A DNA stretch of 64,000 nucleotides, taken from positions 2,852,001 through 2,916,000 of the forward strand of contig BJKQ01000001.1 in the NCBI GenBank assembly GCA_006538405.1, in the 5' to 3' direction. The translations under genes were made by a program, and so were the position numbers. Positions 34,338 through 45,240 of this stretch are shown piece after piece (positions within the stretch are counted from its first letter, which is position 1; each line of letters opens with the position of its first letter). The notes under the pieces were generated by a model. That model worked only from the letters and a program-made list of their open reading frames with translations. It did not search any database and was not told the DNA's origin. This stretch comes from Hansfordia pulvinata. Its lineage: Eukaryota > Ascomycota > Sordariomycetes > Xylariales.

Positions 34338-34521
34338 CACCCCCTCCCTTCCCCTTTGCCCCCGTCTTCTTTCTTTCTTCTCGTCTTCCCTCTTTCTCTT
34401 CTTCTTGTCGTGGGTTTTTCCTTTTCCTTCTTCCTCTTCGTCGAGTTGATACTACAACTCCTTCCTCTTCTTCTCTGTCGCTGCAAAGCAAAACAAGTCA
34501 TCCTCTCTCCCTCCCGACAAT

Positions 34522-35831
34522 ATGGACCGGCTCCTGGGCAAAAGCGAAGAGGAGCAGCCCCTGGCGCGCCAGCTCGACGAACTCTCGACGACCGACGACG
34601 GCGACGACTCGCTGCTTGACGACGGCTTAGTCGGCCACCACCGCCTCCTCCGCCGGCAGCAGCATCATCGCCAGTCGCGCTGGCGCTCCTCCGGCTGCTG
34701 CTTCCTGTCGGCCGCCGCCGTCCTCATCACCACCGCCGTCCTCTCCTCCGCCGCCGGCGCCGCCCTGGCCTACTCCACCCTCAACCTCGACAGGGAGTGC
34801 GCCAAGCACACCTCCAAGTATTGTGAGTTGACTCCTCCTCCACCCTTCTTCTTCTTCTTCTTCTTCTCATTCATTCTTTCCTCTCTCCTTCCTATCTACC
34901 ACTCAAAAACAGAGATAAAGACAGAGACGGAGACGGAGACTGACACCCCCTCGAAAACAATAGCCCCCGTACTCAAGGACGTCGACGTCCAGTGGGGGGA
35001 GACGCAGTTCAACGGCAGCTTCATGGCCGAGTCCATCTACAGGCAGCCCGCGTCTCCAGAGGTGGACGCGGCGTGGGAGGCTCTGGGCATAGATTGTGAG
35101 TGGCGGCGTGAGAGATAGATGGAGAGAGAGAGAGAGAGAGACGACGATGATGCAACAACATTTGAACCCCCTTTTCTCCCTCGACACTCAACTCCCAATA
35201 GTTACTAACCAGCACAAAACCCCCCCAAACCAGCCCTGCCCGGCGTCATATCAGAGGAGGAGGGCTTCAAGTCGGGCCTGACCGAGCACCACGTCCGCGT
35301 GTCGGACAAGTACGGGGGCGGCTTTCTCGTCAACGTCGAAGGTATGCAATTACCCCTCTCCCTATCATTCTCCTGCCAGCCAAAAAGACAAACCGCGTAT
35401 TTTTTTTTTTATAAAGTCATCCTGACCCTCCCACCCCCCCCTGAAATTAAATAGGAATGCACCACCTCCACTGCCTAAACCTCCTCCGCAAGTCCATCTG
35501 GTACAACGAGCCCTACTACCGCGCCCAGGGCCGCCACGCCTTCGCCAACCCGGACCCGGTCCTGCGCCGCCACGTCTCCCACTGCCTCGACACCGTCCGC
35601 CAGGTCCTCGCCTGCTCCGTCGACACGGGCGTCCTGGGCCAGGTCTGGTACGACCCGGCCAAGCCCCGGGCCTTCCCCGACTTCCGCACCGCCCACACCT
35701 GCAAGACCCCGCCCACCTTCGACGCCGTCCGCCGCTGGGCCGTCGACGCCCAGAGCCCCGCCGAGGAACTCTTGCCCCGGGACTTCCTGAGGCGACCCAG
35801 GGACGAGGACGTGCTTCCTGCTGAGATTTGA
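34522..35831 (+). CDS. UstYa-family (DUF3328) membrane-anchored oxidase
   Basis: UstYa-family proteins carry out oxidative cyclisation and related steps on fungal RiPPs (ustiloxin, phomopsin, asperipin-2a) and some non-ribosomal peptides. Four exons: 34522-34822, 34964-35095, 35234-35341 and 35455-35831. Donors are GTGAGT, GTGAGT and GTATGC; acceptors ATAG, CCAG and ATAG; the second intron has an ACTAAC branch site. The phases join to 305 residues. A cytosolic N-terminus (1-55) precedes one hydrophobic span (about 58-84, CCFLSAAAVLITTAVLSS...). The lumenal domain has the family's conserved segments: TSKYSPVL, FNGSF, SPEVDAAWEALGID, and the two HxxHC motifs HHLHC (183-187) and HVSHC (220-224). 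The first intron is left unspliced in the plain open frame, but removal at 34963 gives the family-like KYSPVLKDV junction. Divergent to the tyrosine-rich repeat precursor, its likely substrate source (inference). Confidence 0.92.
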
Positions 35832-36157
35832 GAGGGAAAAGGGGGGCCGGTCTTGATTCCATTTTATTTAATTTAATTCAACTCAATATTATAGCATTTT
35901 GCTACAACCCTTGCAAGGCAGACACCAACTTACCAACCGACACAGTGTCTCGCCAAAGAAAGAAAAAGAGTCCGGCTTGGGATGGGAGAGGAGACAAGAG
36001 AAGAGAAGAGAAGAGAAGACAGATACACAGAGTGAATCGCGGGAAGAGACGACGACAATGTTGAATACCCCAATTAATAAATCATGATCACATCCCCGCA
36101 AACCGGCAGTGTCCAGCTTAAAACCTGGATGAGTCTGGACAACGGCACCCATACATG

Positions 36158-36188
<31 letters not shown>

Positions 36189-36845
36189 TGTCAATAGACC
36201 TTTCGGTTTCACCCCCTGGAAGAATTGAATTCGGCGTCGGAGGCTGAAGACGCCGACCGACACAACACACACAAGGTAAAGCAAATGAAAACGGCCACAC
36301 CTCCAACCCCAATAGGTCGTGGCTCAGACATCATCTTCGTCCAAGGTAAGCTCTACTGGGCCGAGGCCACCGCGGGGAAGCAGCCTGCTGAAAAGGGAAG
36401 CAAAGGCCACCCCCAGGTCGGGGGCCGCGTGAGACGGGATTCATAGCAAAACTCGACTTTTGAGAAACCACAACATGGTTGTATTGTACCGATCGCTCCA
36501 AGACGATACGCAGCGTTCTGCTTGGAGACTCGTGCTGCTTCTCTCGGGCGACGAGACACAACGTCCAATCCCACCTCGGGACCAACCCCCAAACCAACAA
36601 GCAGCCAATCGCTTGACCATACAAGTTGCTCCCCTCGCGCTGCCCCGGCAAAGCGTCGCCGCCTGCGAGACAGGAATATACACAATAATAATTAGATTCG
36701 CCATGCCACCTTTCATATTAGCAAAAACCCCCCTCCTATTACAGTATCATAGAGGCGAGACAGATGGGCAAGAGGTATCCATTGGAAAAGCAAACGTAAA
36801 TTAGACGCAGGACATGAAGGAACGGTCGTTCGCTCGTGGCTAGAT
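35832..36845. other. Intergenic region between convergent oxidase and SUN genes
   Basis: 3' flanks only; no gene recognised. An (AC)n run lies at 36159-36184 and a GAAGA-rich tract near 35998-36018. Confidence 0.5.
36159..36184. repeat. (AC)n microsatellite
   Basis: A perfect CA/AC dinucleotide run in the 3' flank of the oxidase gene, seen directly. Confidence 0.85.
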
Positions 36846-38255
36846 TTAGTCGGTGAACGTGATGATGGCAGTGCCGCCAGCCTTGACGCCAGTCTGTTGA
36901 GAACACACACAGGTCAGTTACACGGTTGCTTTGCTTCTTCCGCCGTCGCTTCTCTTCACAACCGGGACAGGATCTACTTACGGTGCAGCCGCTGCCGCCA
37001 GACTGGCCCTTCTTGAGCGAGCACTTGATGGTGACGTCGCCACCAATCTCAATGTTGAAGTTGAGGGGAGCAGTGCTGGTGGGCGTGTTGGGGAAGACGG
37101 AGAGGTAGGTGATGCCGTCGGCAGACTTGCCGGTGCCGATGATGGCGGGGGCCCAGTTACCGCAAGAGTCGTGGTTCTCGTCACAGTCCCAGCGGCAGGC
37201 CGTGGACGGGTCGGTACCGGCGTTGTTGACGTAGTACTGCAGGGTGGTGGGCTTGCCCTGCCACTCGTAGTACTGGCTCGATTCGACGTTGGCCAGGTCG
37301 TACTCGCCACCGGGAGTGGTACCCAGGGGATGACCATGTCCTCGGTACCGGGATAGTCGGTACGGCAGATGGCGTTGCCCTTGCTCATCTTGTTGACAAT
37401 CTTGACGCCACCGCAGCCCTTGGTGCAGAGGGTCTTGAACTCCTTGCGGGTCAGCTCGAGCTTGTTGTTCGAGTTGCAGTACAGGCCGCCAATGGACTGC
37501 TTGGTGGCACCCTGGGCCTTGGGCCACTGGGTCTTGATGTAGCCCGGCGGGCAGGCGTAGGAGCAGAAGGTGCCGCTCAAGCTGGACGAGCCGAAGATGG
37601 CGGCGTTGATGGTCTCAATGAAGCTGATGTCCAGCGACTGCGGGGTGTAGTTGGGGCAGTGCTGGAGACCACTCCAGCCGCCAATCTTGAGCCACTCCAG
37701 AGGGATCGCGCCGTAGTCCGAGGGGAAGTTGTCACAGTCAATCTCTCCGTCGGGGAAAGGAGTGTCGACACCCTGGCCGCCCTGGCCGCCAGTGGGGTAG
37801 CCACCGTGAGAAGGAGAAGGCTTGGGCGAAGGAGAGGGCTTGGGCTCGGGCGACGGCGACGCCTTGTAGCTCGAGGGCTTGGGCGAAGGCGAAGGCGACG
37901 GGGAGGTCGGGTAGTCCGTCTTGATCTCCTCGAGGAAGATGCCGTCGTCCTTGGAGGAGGACGAAGACGAGGGGGCCGGAGGCGGGGCGGGAGTGTAGGT
38001 GGGAGTGCTCTCGCCAACAACGGTGTACAGACCGTTCTCGATGCCGGCCTTGGCCTCGTCGGGGGAGACGTCCTTGCCGCCAATGACATACTTGGTGGCG
38101 TAGGCAGTGACCATGGTGACCTTGGTGGCAGCGTCACGAGCCTCGACCTGAGAGCCGGCGCGCTTCTGGTGGAAGTGCTGGTGGCCGTGGTGGTGGTGAG
38201 GCTGCGCGGCGGCGAGCGTCGCCGCCATGGCGAGGTTGATGATGGTGGCCTTCAT
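36846..38255 (-). CDS. SUN-family secreted cell-wall protein (Sim1/Uth1/Sun4 type), frameshifted as read
   Basis: SUN-family proteins are secreted beta-glucan-associated wall proteins acting in septation and wall remodelling. The start at 38255 gives a signal peptide (MKATIINLAMAATLAAAQ), a His-rich propeptide and a Kex2-like KR at about 31-32, then a Ser/Pro/Lys-rich linker (SPSPSPSPKPSS) and the cysteine-rich SUN domain (FPDGEIDCDNFPSDYGAIPL, GTFCSYACPPGYIKTQWP, GGLYCNSNNKLELTR, YEWQGKPTTLQYYVNNAG, GNWAPAIIGTG). Exon 1 is 38255-36982 and exon 2 36893-36846; the intron has a GTAAGT donor and ACAG acceptor, and the C-terminus reads GCTTGVKAGGTAIITFTD. Near 37326-37329 the frame breaks: VIP continues as LGTTPGGEYDL only if one C is added to the CCCC run. 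With that base, the protein is 440 residues and intact through the domain. Identity is confident; the cause of the break is not. Confidence 0.88.
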
Positions 38256-41200
38256 TTTGCGCTCGAAGAATACCTGGAGAACGTGTGAGCGGGCGTCCCA
38301 ACAGAGAGCGAGTAGGCAGGCAGGCAGGCCGGCGACGAGGGCGATTGACGGGCGTGTGTTTAGAGACGAGATCGGCGTCTTGTCGTGTACATCCTTTAAT
38401 CTTCTGCTTCTTCTTCTTCTTCCCCTCCCCCTTCTCTTTCTTCTATCCGACGCGCCAGGGAGCGATGATGGCCACTCCTGGCTGGCCTCGAAGGAAAGTC
38501 TCGCGTCGACAAGAGACAAAGAAAGGCTCGGCCAAGGGCGGGTCACATAGCCAAAGGTGATTCAGATTTGAGCCACCCAGGAGGAGGAAGACAAAGCCGT
38601 GTCGCCGTGTTTTGTTGCGGGCCCAAAATCGAGACGCGCCCGTCTTTACAACCGTGGGTCTCTTGAGCACACATCCCCCCAAAGCATCGTCGGATGGTCG
38701 CGCCAGAGCCTCATAGCCGTGCCTTTGCGTGTGGTGGTGGTAGTGGTGGTTCTTCTTACCTTGATAGAACAATCAGATCGTTGTCGTCGTCGGGGGAGAG
38801 AGGGACGAGGTGGGAGTTGTCCGTTCGAAAGTGGGTTCAAAGAGCGAAGGCGGTATCCAAAAGAATGTGGTAGAGAGCAAGAGCCCTCAGTTGGAAGGGG
38901 ACAGGCGACGCGACGGTCAGGTTGGCGAAGGGGAGGTAACGAACGTGAGGGTGGAAAGGAGAGCGGAAGGGGGCAGAAAAGGGAGGCAGCGAGGGTGGCC
39001 GTGGCCCGAGGGAAGTAAAGTAGGAGGTACGAGCGCAACGCAAGCGCAGGCGGCGCACCCACCTGCCTGCTTGCCTGACCTGACCTGACCTGCCTGCCGG
39101 CCCCCGTGCGGCCAGCGGCCAGGAGATTAGCCAGAGCAAGGGGGCGTCGATGGGGACCGTGGGCGCATCTGGCTTGCTCGGCTAACCTAGGAGCTGGACC
39201 GTCCCAGTCTGGGCGGCCGTGGAGTGGATGGACAGGGGCGGGCCCGCTAAGCAGCATAGGGAGGCCGAGAGGTCGAGGGGGCTCTCTTTAGCGCTGGCCC
39301 ACGAGATTGCCCAAAGCACACCACCACCCTCCATCCACCCACACACGTTTAAGGGGCTCGTCCCTGTTGTGCCTGGCAGCGCTGGTCTGGTCGTGCCTCC
39401 ATGTGCGTCTGCTCGCCGCGCGCTGGACCCACCCCTCGTGCCGCCGTCCGTCCGTCCATCCGTCCGTCCTCGACGGCTAGCCTAATAACAAGTCGTTAGT
39501 ACTCGTGTGGTATGGAGTCGTGGGAGTGACGGGAGCACTCGCAGCCCGGCGCCCCCCTTCTCGTGGTTGGTGCCCCCTCTGTGACTCTCACCTGTGTCCC
39601 CGATGCCCCCCCCCCCCCCCCCGTTGGCGCGTTGCGTGTCCAGAAGCAGATCTATCCAGGTCTGGGGCCCCTTGGCCCTGAGCGGTGGGTCGGGTGGGAA
39701 CGCGACGACAGCACCGGCGGAGCCCGTGTTGGCCCCAGCTGGCCAATCCGAGAAGCCGTCGCCATGGTGCTAATTCCCATTCGGCGCTACTGCAAGGAAC
39801 AATGCTGATCAGTTGGCATGGCGTTCACGTCTCTATCCCATTCGGGGCGCCTGGCCCGGCAGGCAATAGGGGGTCTCTCCTGGATGGCCATGCTCGCAAC
39901 CAGGACGAGGGCGCCGGCTCGTTAGCCGGAAGAAGGAAAATAAAGTAAAATAAAGGCTGGCTGGCTGGCAATAATAAGAACACAGCAGACGCCGTGGAGA
40001 TGGCTTGTCTTTCCTGCACCGCGGCGGCTGTATGCAAGAGGGAGCAAGAGAGAAAGAGATCTTGTGTCGACAATCTCTGTGTGTATGTGTATGATGAGAG
40101 TGTGTGAGCGAGTTTCCCGTGGTGCATGTCCCGCGCGAGCGCCATTTCGCGCACATGGTCGGCCCCTCTGCGCGAAAATAAAGAATGGTGAGTTGTGGCG
40201 TTCTTGCGCGCGCGTGCCCCGCTCACTCATGGGAAGCGAGAGCCTGTCCACGTCTGTCAGAGCAACTGGGACGCGTGCCTGCAGGCATCGTGGGCGATAC
40301 GATACGAGCACGATGAGCTTATTATCCGGCTGTCTCAAGAGAGCCAACAACTCGCCCTCACCTGAGGTAGTATTCCGTACGAGCGAGCACCTGGCTCACG
40401 AGGTTGATGAGCTCGGGCGGCCAAGCAGTCCAGCCAGCCAGTAAGCAGGTTTGTGCCCGTCGGTCGGTGGGCTGGGCGCTCTATAAGCTGTTGTTTTCGT
40501 TCTCTCTGATGCTGTAGCCGAGGGACCACTGGGGAGCCATGATGAGATGGCGAGCTGTTTTGGGTGTGCTGCGGCTCCCAGAGTGTCGGTGGGTTTGCAG
40601 AGGCTGTGCCGCGGTGAATTCCGTCCCAAGACAAGGCCAGGTCCAGTGAGCGCGCGAGCGCCGGCGGTGACCCCGGTGCCCCGGTGTCCAAGCGCCTGGG
40701 GCACGGGGCTGTGCTTGGCCCCGTGTTTGTTCGTACGAGCACGAGCAAGAGCTCAGTCCGGGGTTGCTGGGCTGGCGTGTGGCTGGCGTTTGGGGTGGTG
40801 GGTGGCAAGACACGTCAATAACACGAGTAATAATAAGAGTCGTGTCGCTGTATGTAGCTGGTTTTGTGATTTGGAGCCCAGCGATGACGATGGCTGGCCA
40901 GCTGTCTCTACTACGTGTACGAGGACTCCATTTGGAATTACCTACTCGTGCTACTCACCTACTCTCAGTATGGGGGAGGCAGAGTGGCGGTGCCATGACG
41001 GGGGGTAACCCTCGCAAACCGGGACAGGGAAGATACCAGGAGGGTGTGGAGGAGGCTATTCGTGGCCGCTGCTTGACTGGTGGTGACTGTTATACTTCAG
41101 ATCGTATGTACGAATGCGTGCATATTCGTGTCCGTGCCTGGACGATGTATAGCCGGCGATACGCGATCCGGGGGGGCGGACGCAACACGTGAGCTGACAC

Positions 41201-41349
41201 ACACACAGAGGGCGACTGGTGATGGTGGGCTGCTCCGTGGCCGTGTCGGAACCGTGCGGGAAAAGGGCGCGTGGAGGTGCCGAATATGCCGGGAGGTGGG
41301 GACGCGACGGCGGGGCGGTGGACAGGAGCAACGGCAATGATAACGATGG

Positions 41350-41385
<36 letters not shown>

Positions 41386-41386
41386 C
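41350..41386. repeat. (GAT)n trinucleotide repeat
   Basis: A GAT/ATG/TGA run creates long Asp or Met homopolymers in spurious frames on both strands. Seen directly. Confidence 0.85.
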
Positions 41387-42380
41387 GACGACGCCAAAGA
41401 TGCGAGAGAACCCGACGAGACAAATAGACGGTGGTGGTGGTCGTGGTGGTCGTGGTGATGGTGGTGATGCGTGGATTTCGGACGGCGCCATGGGATTCCA
41501 TTCAGGTACGTGTGGTACTCAGGTACGAGGTATCATCACGCATGAGTGGAGGCCACCAGGTACCGCACCTTACTCCGTAGGTCCAGGTCCAGGTCAAGTA
41601 CGGAGATGCGCGCCGACGACTCGTCAGCGTTTCATGTTTGGACGGACCGAACTCCAGGGGCAGCCGTTTGTGTAGAGGAGACTTCTGAGATACTTGTGTC
41701 TGGCCTGCCAAACCGCGCGGATTTGAACCTCAGGCCGAAACGCGCAAAGGGTTTTTTGCTCGAGCACCAAGTACCGGGCACATTGCGCCACATCCACACG
41801 GCAGCCACACACGCCTCCTCTGCCGGCTGTTTTAATTGCCATCATTTCACCTGCAATGGCATCGTCCTCCACGAACAATGAAGGATGTACTCGTACGGAG
41901 CACCAAAGCACCAGTTGGCCGGGCCCCTGGCCGGGCGAGCAGGGGTTCTATTGCGAGTCAATGCCTCCGGCGGGGTTCCCTCGTGGCCATCTGCCAGACA
42001 ACCTTGGAAGATGGATCCTCGAACGTGTAGTACGGAGACACAATTGACCATTGCTCATAACGTTGAAGGTGGTGAGTTGTCTTGGAGTTACCGACAGACA
42101 CTACCGTACTCATACAGGATGGTGCATCACAGGGTGCGAATAGCGTCTCTTTTGAACCTACCTTACCCATACCTACCTACCTGGTACCTACCTACCACAC
42201 ATACAACCTGACCTTGATCAACCCTTACTTGGGTACCTGGCCTTACTACCTTCCGGGGTGTCCATGTGCGAAGCATGGAGGAGTCTTGATCGCTTCGGGT
42301 CGTCTACCTCGCGCTACGGACTCCTCTCCAAGATGCGGCTGGCCGCAAAAGCCTGGCCCAGCTGTAAGCCCCGGCCTGGC

Positions 42381-42455
42381 GGGCCAGGCTCAACTTGCCT
42401 CGTGGGCCAGGCTCGACCTGCCTCGTGGGCCAGGCTCGACCTGCCTCGTGGGCCA
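42381..42455. repeat. 23-bp minisatellite, about 3.3 copies
   Basis: Units at 42381-42403, 42404-42426 and 42427-42449 plus a partial copy. The consensus begins GGGCCAGGCTCGACCTGCC and ends TCGT. Copy 1 differs from the others at two positions. Non-coding. Confidence 0.85.
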
Positions 42456-45111
42456 CCTGGCGCGAGTGACGATAACGCCCACCCCGAGGCTACGAGGATG
42501 GGGGACTCGCTAAAGAATGAAGAGGGGGGGAGAGAGGGCAGGGGAAAGGCTCGGTCTTGCTCTCAGGAGCAGTGTGAAGGAACGCGAGGATCGGTGCCGC
42601 CATCAAGCAATCGCAGGATCACACATCTGCTGACCTGACCGACCATGGCCGACCCGGATTTAGCCTGTGCAGATCCGGCCGGCGCCGCCAGGAGTGCACA
42701 CGATGGCCACGGGCGACGGCATGGCGTGGCATCCCTTATTTCTTCCCCCTTTGTCGTGTTTGCGTGTGTGTATGCGTGTGTGTGTCTCTCTCTCTCTCTT
42801 TCTCTCTTTTTTCCTTGTGGTGTGACTGACTGTCTGTGTTTGGGTGGGTGTGGGGGCGCGTGCGGCTCGGCACCAATGTCTCGCGATGGTCTCCCACCAC
42901 GGCTCCAAATGAGGACCAGACCAGAAGAACCTCCTTTAGGTACTTAACGAGTTGGAAGAGTGACTGCCCTTCACCAGTAGTCAGCGCAGACATGAGCACC
43001 GAGGCGCGCGCGCTCACAGACGGACGTGCGCTGGACTTGACTCTGGCATCAAGCATTTCGCGCAACCAACGGCCTCTCAGCAACCATTCCCCCCCCCACA
43101 CCGCCCAACAGCCGTTGAGCTTGGGCGCCGGTTTGCCGATCCCTCGTTGATGGTTGATTCAAGGAGAATTTCCATCGGTGCGCCCAGTGCGACCTGAGGA
43201 GTATGCGCGCTACTGGGGGCACGTTCCTCTTAAACGGTCGCGCCGTCTGCATGCCAGCCATCCAGCCAGCCATTCACTACCTTATTAGTAACTAGAGACA
43301 GAGGAAAAGGCAGAGGCAGCGGCAGAGGCAGAGACGTCGCGGTCACTTGTCAAACCAGGCTGCGAGCTGTGAGCTACTCGTACGAGTACTCGTGCCTGCG
43401 CTGGGTCGGCGGCTTCGTGAACAGTCACCAGTTTGCTTCTGCGGACGAATGCTCGTGGATATCCCACCCTTACGGAGTACGCCTGGCCGTTTCTTTTTTG
43501 TCTCGCGCTCGGGCTCCCGCCTCCCCTCAGTCCTCTTATGACTATTTGGGGGAGGGGAGGGGGCTGTCTCACATGCCCTCCTCCGACGGTTCCCACCACG
43601 GCCGCCTCTTCATTTCGTCTTCCCCTCCTCTGCCACTCCCCCAAAACTGTGAAAAATGTGAGACCGCGTTTTGCTACCATTGGAAAAGAAGCGTCAGGCG
43701 TCTTCCGATTATCCATACACGCACACTATTGTTGCTGTTCCAGTCTCGACCTGGGCAGGAACGCCAAGCGGCCTGCCGAAATAGCCGGCCGCCGGACACG
43801 ACAGACTCCAGATCGTCTATTCTCGGTCACGTGCTTCCGGTGCGGTCTGTGAGAAGTCGGCGATCTTCTCCTACTGCCGCGTGAGACGCTACGTCTCAAC
43901 AGCGACCATGCTGCGAGATTCGGAAGCTCCGGTGGTTAGGTACAGTCGAGTCGTCGCCGCCGTGGCTGACTGGCTGAAGGCCAGCGTCTGGACTCTACTT
44001 GCCTATCAGAGGCCTTTGTCTACGAGCCAGGGAAGGCTAAGGGGTCGTGATGATGCCGTCTTGTCGGCGAATTGCCGTGGCGACAGGCATGGACCTCTAT
44101 ATGCAGTTGAGTCCATTGCTTCAGCGCAGGTGTTTCGCGGAGTATGTTGATCGAATTTCGCCATCGATATCACGTGCGGATATATTGATCCCACTTTGCA
44201 TTCTTTTGAGCAAGCCCCCTTACATACACATACGGGATAGTTGCAGGCGAGCAACTGCAGACTCGGTCAAACGAACGTTGTATGTTCAATATTAGCATAG
44301 TGTAGGTCAAGGGTACTGATATCTCAGTCGCTCCTGGCCTGCGTGCGTATCAGTCCAGCTGGATGGCGGCGCTGGACATGGGGAGCATTGAGCGAGACCT
44401 CGTCGAAAATGAGCTCGTTGGCGGCAGTGTGTCTAATCTCAGGTGGACCAATGCTGTGTGGACCTCAATGTCATCACTCCTTTGGACCGACTGCGCACTA
44501 CGGAAATCATTCCCAGTATGTAGGTTCACCTCGTATCTTCCACGTCACTTTAGAACGTCTCCTGGCCACATTGGCGCCGCCTCGGCTTAGAACATATCGG
44601 TTGGTCATCTCGAGGGTGCTGAGTCTTGCTTGCAGCTTCTACGCGGCTGCTCGGTCTGGGCAGAGGCGGCGTTCGCGGCGTTCTTCCCCGGATATCTATG
44701 GAGATGCAACAAACCTCAGATAGCAAAGCTCCCTGATTCAGTCACATCGACCCGAGCATGTTCACGGGCTCTCGGCTTTCGTCGTTATAATGGGTAGAAA
44801 CATACAGTACACTGATGGGGTTTGTTTCGAGCTCCATCAGCATTCATTCGGAGAACACAAAGGCAATCTTCACTCCCCTCGGCCCATCCTTGCCTCTCCC
44901 AAGCGTAAGCACACATACACCTAGTTATCGTATACAGATTCTTAACCACAGCAGTACCAATAGCTGGTTCCAGATCATTCGAGGCTGGGTGCGCTGGCAT
45001 GAGGGAATGTTGTCGGATCCCACCGAGTCTGCCTGGATGCCCGAGTCTCTGATTATCTCCGTGGTAGATTCAGAGTGTAGCTAGATCCAATCACCACCGA
45101 AGCACGAGGGT

Positions 45112-45240
45112 TCAGCAGTTGACGTCGAAGGAACCGGCCGCGCCAGTGGAGGCATCTTCATCGTCGGCCAGCCAGAAGCCCACTTGGCATTTGTCCGGTC
45201 TGCAACCGGGGCACGCATTCTGAGCAACGTACTGCCCCCC
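45112..45240 (-). CDS. Possible terminal exon of a small cysteine-rich protein
   Basis: On the minus strand, the last 40 or so codons before TGA at 45112-45114 read like a conserved secreted-protein C-terminus: YVAQNACPGCRPDKCQVGFW, then an acidic segment, then GAAGSFDVNC and stop, with cysteines spaced C-x2-C-x4-C and a terminal cysteine. Possible acceptors lie at CTTAG, CGTAG and GGCAG just upstream. A GTGAGT sequence at 45420-45415 could be the preceding donor, but I could not build a full gene with a signal peptide. It may be a partial or decayed gene, or chance. No family named. Confidence 0.3.
   Translation of the reverse strand, partial: GGQYVAQNACPGCRPDKCQVGFWLADDEDASTGAAGSFDVNC

Larger units (their letters stand above)
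32298..34521. other. Shared divergent intergenic region of the precursor/oxidase pair
   Basis: 2.2 kb between two divergently transcribed genes. No additional gene is supported. It is dense in simple repeats: (GAA)n at 32395-32420, (CAGT)n at 33112-33135, (AC)n at 33228-33257 and 34115-34139, and (GCTGT)6 at 34151-34180. Two everted repeats are found close to the oxidase. Confidence 0.5.

Noticed and set aside
41719..41735. B-box-like GGTTCAAATCC on the minus strand
   Set aside because: The flanking bases do not form a T-stem and no A box or acceptor stem is present.
42381..42455. CRISPR-like or regulatory array
   Set aside because: Direct head-to-tail units without spacers; an ordinary minisatellite in a eukaryotic genome.
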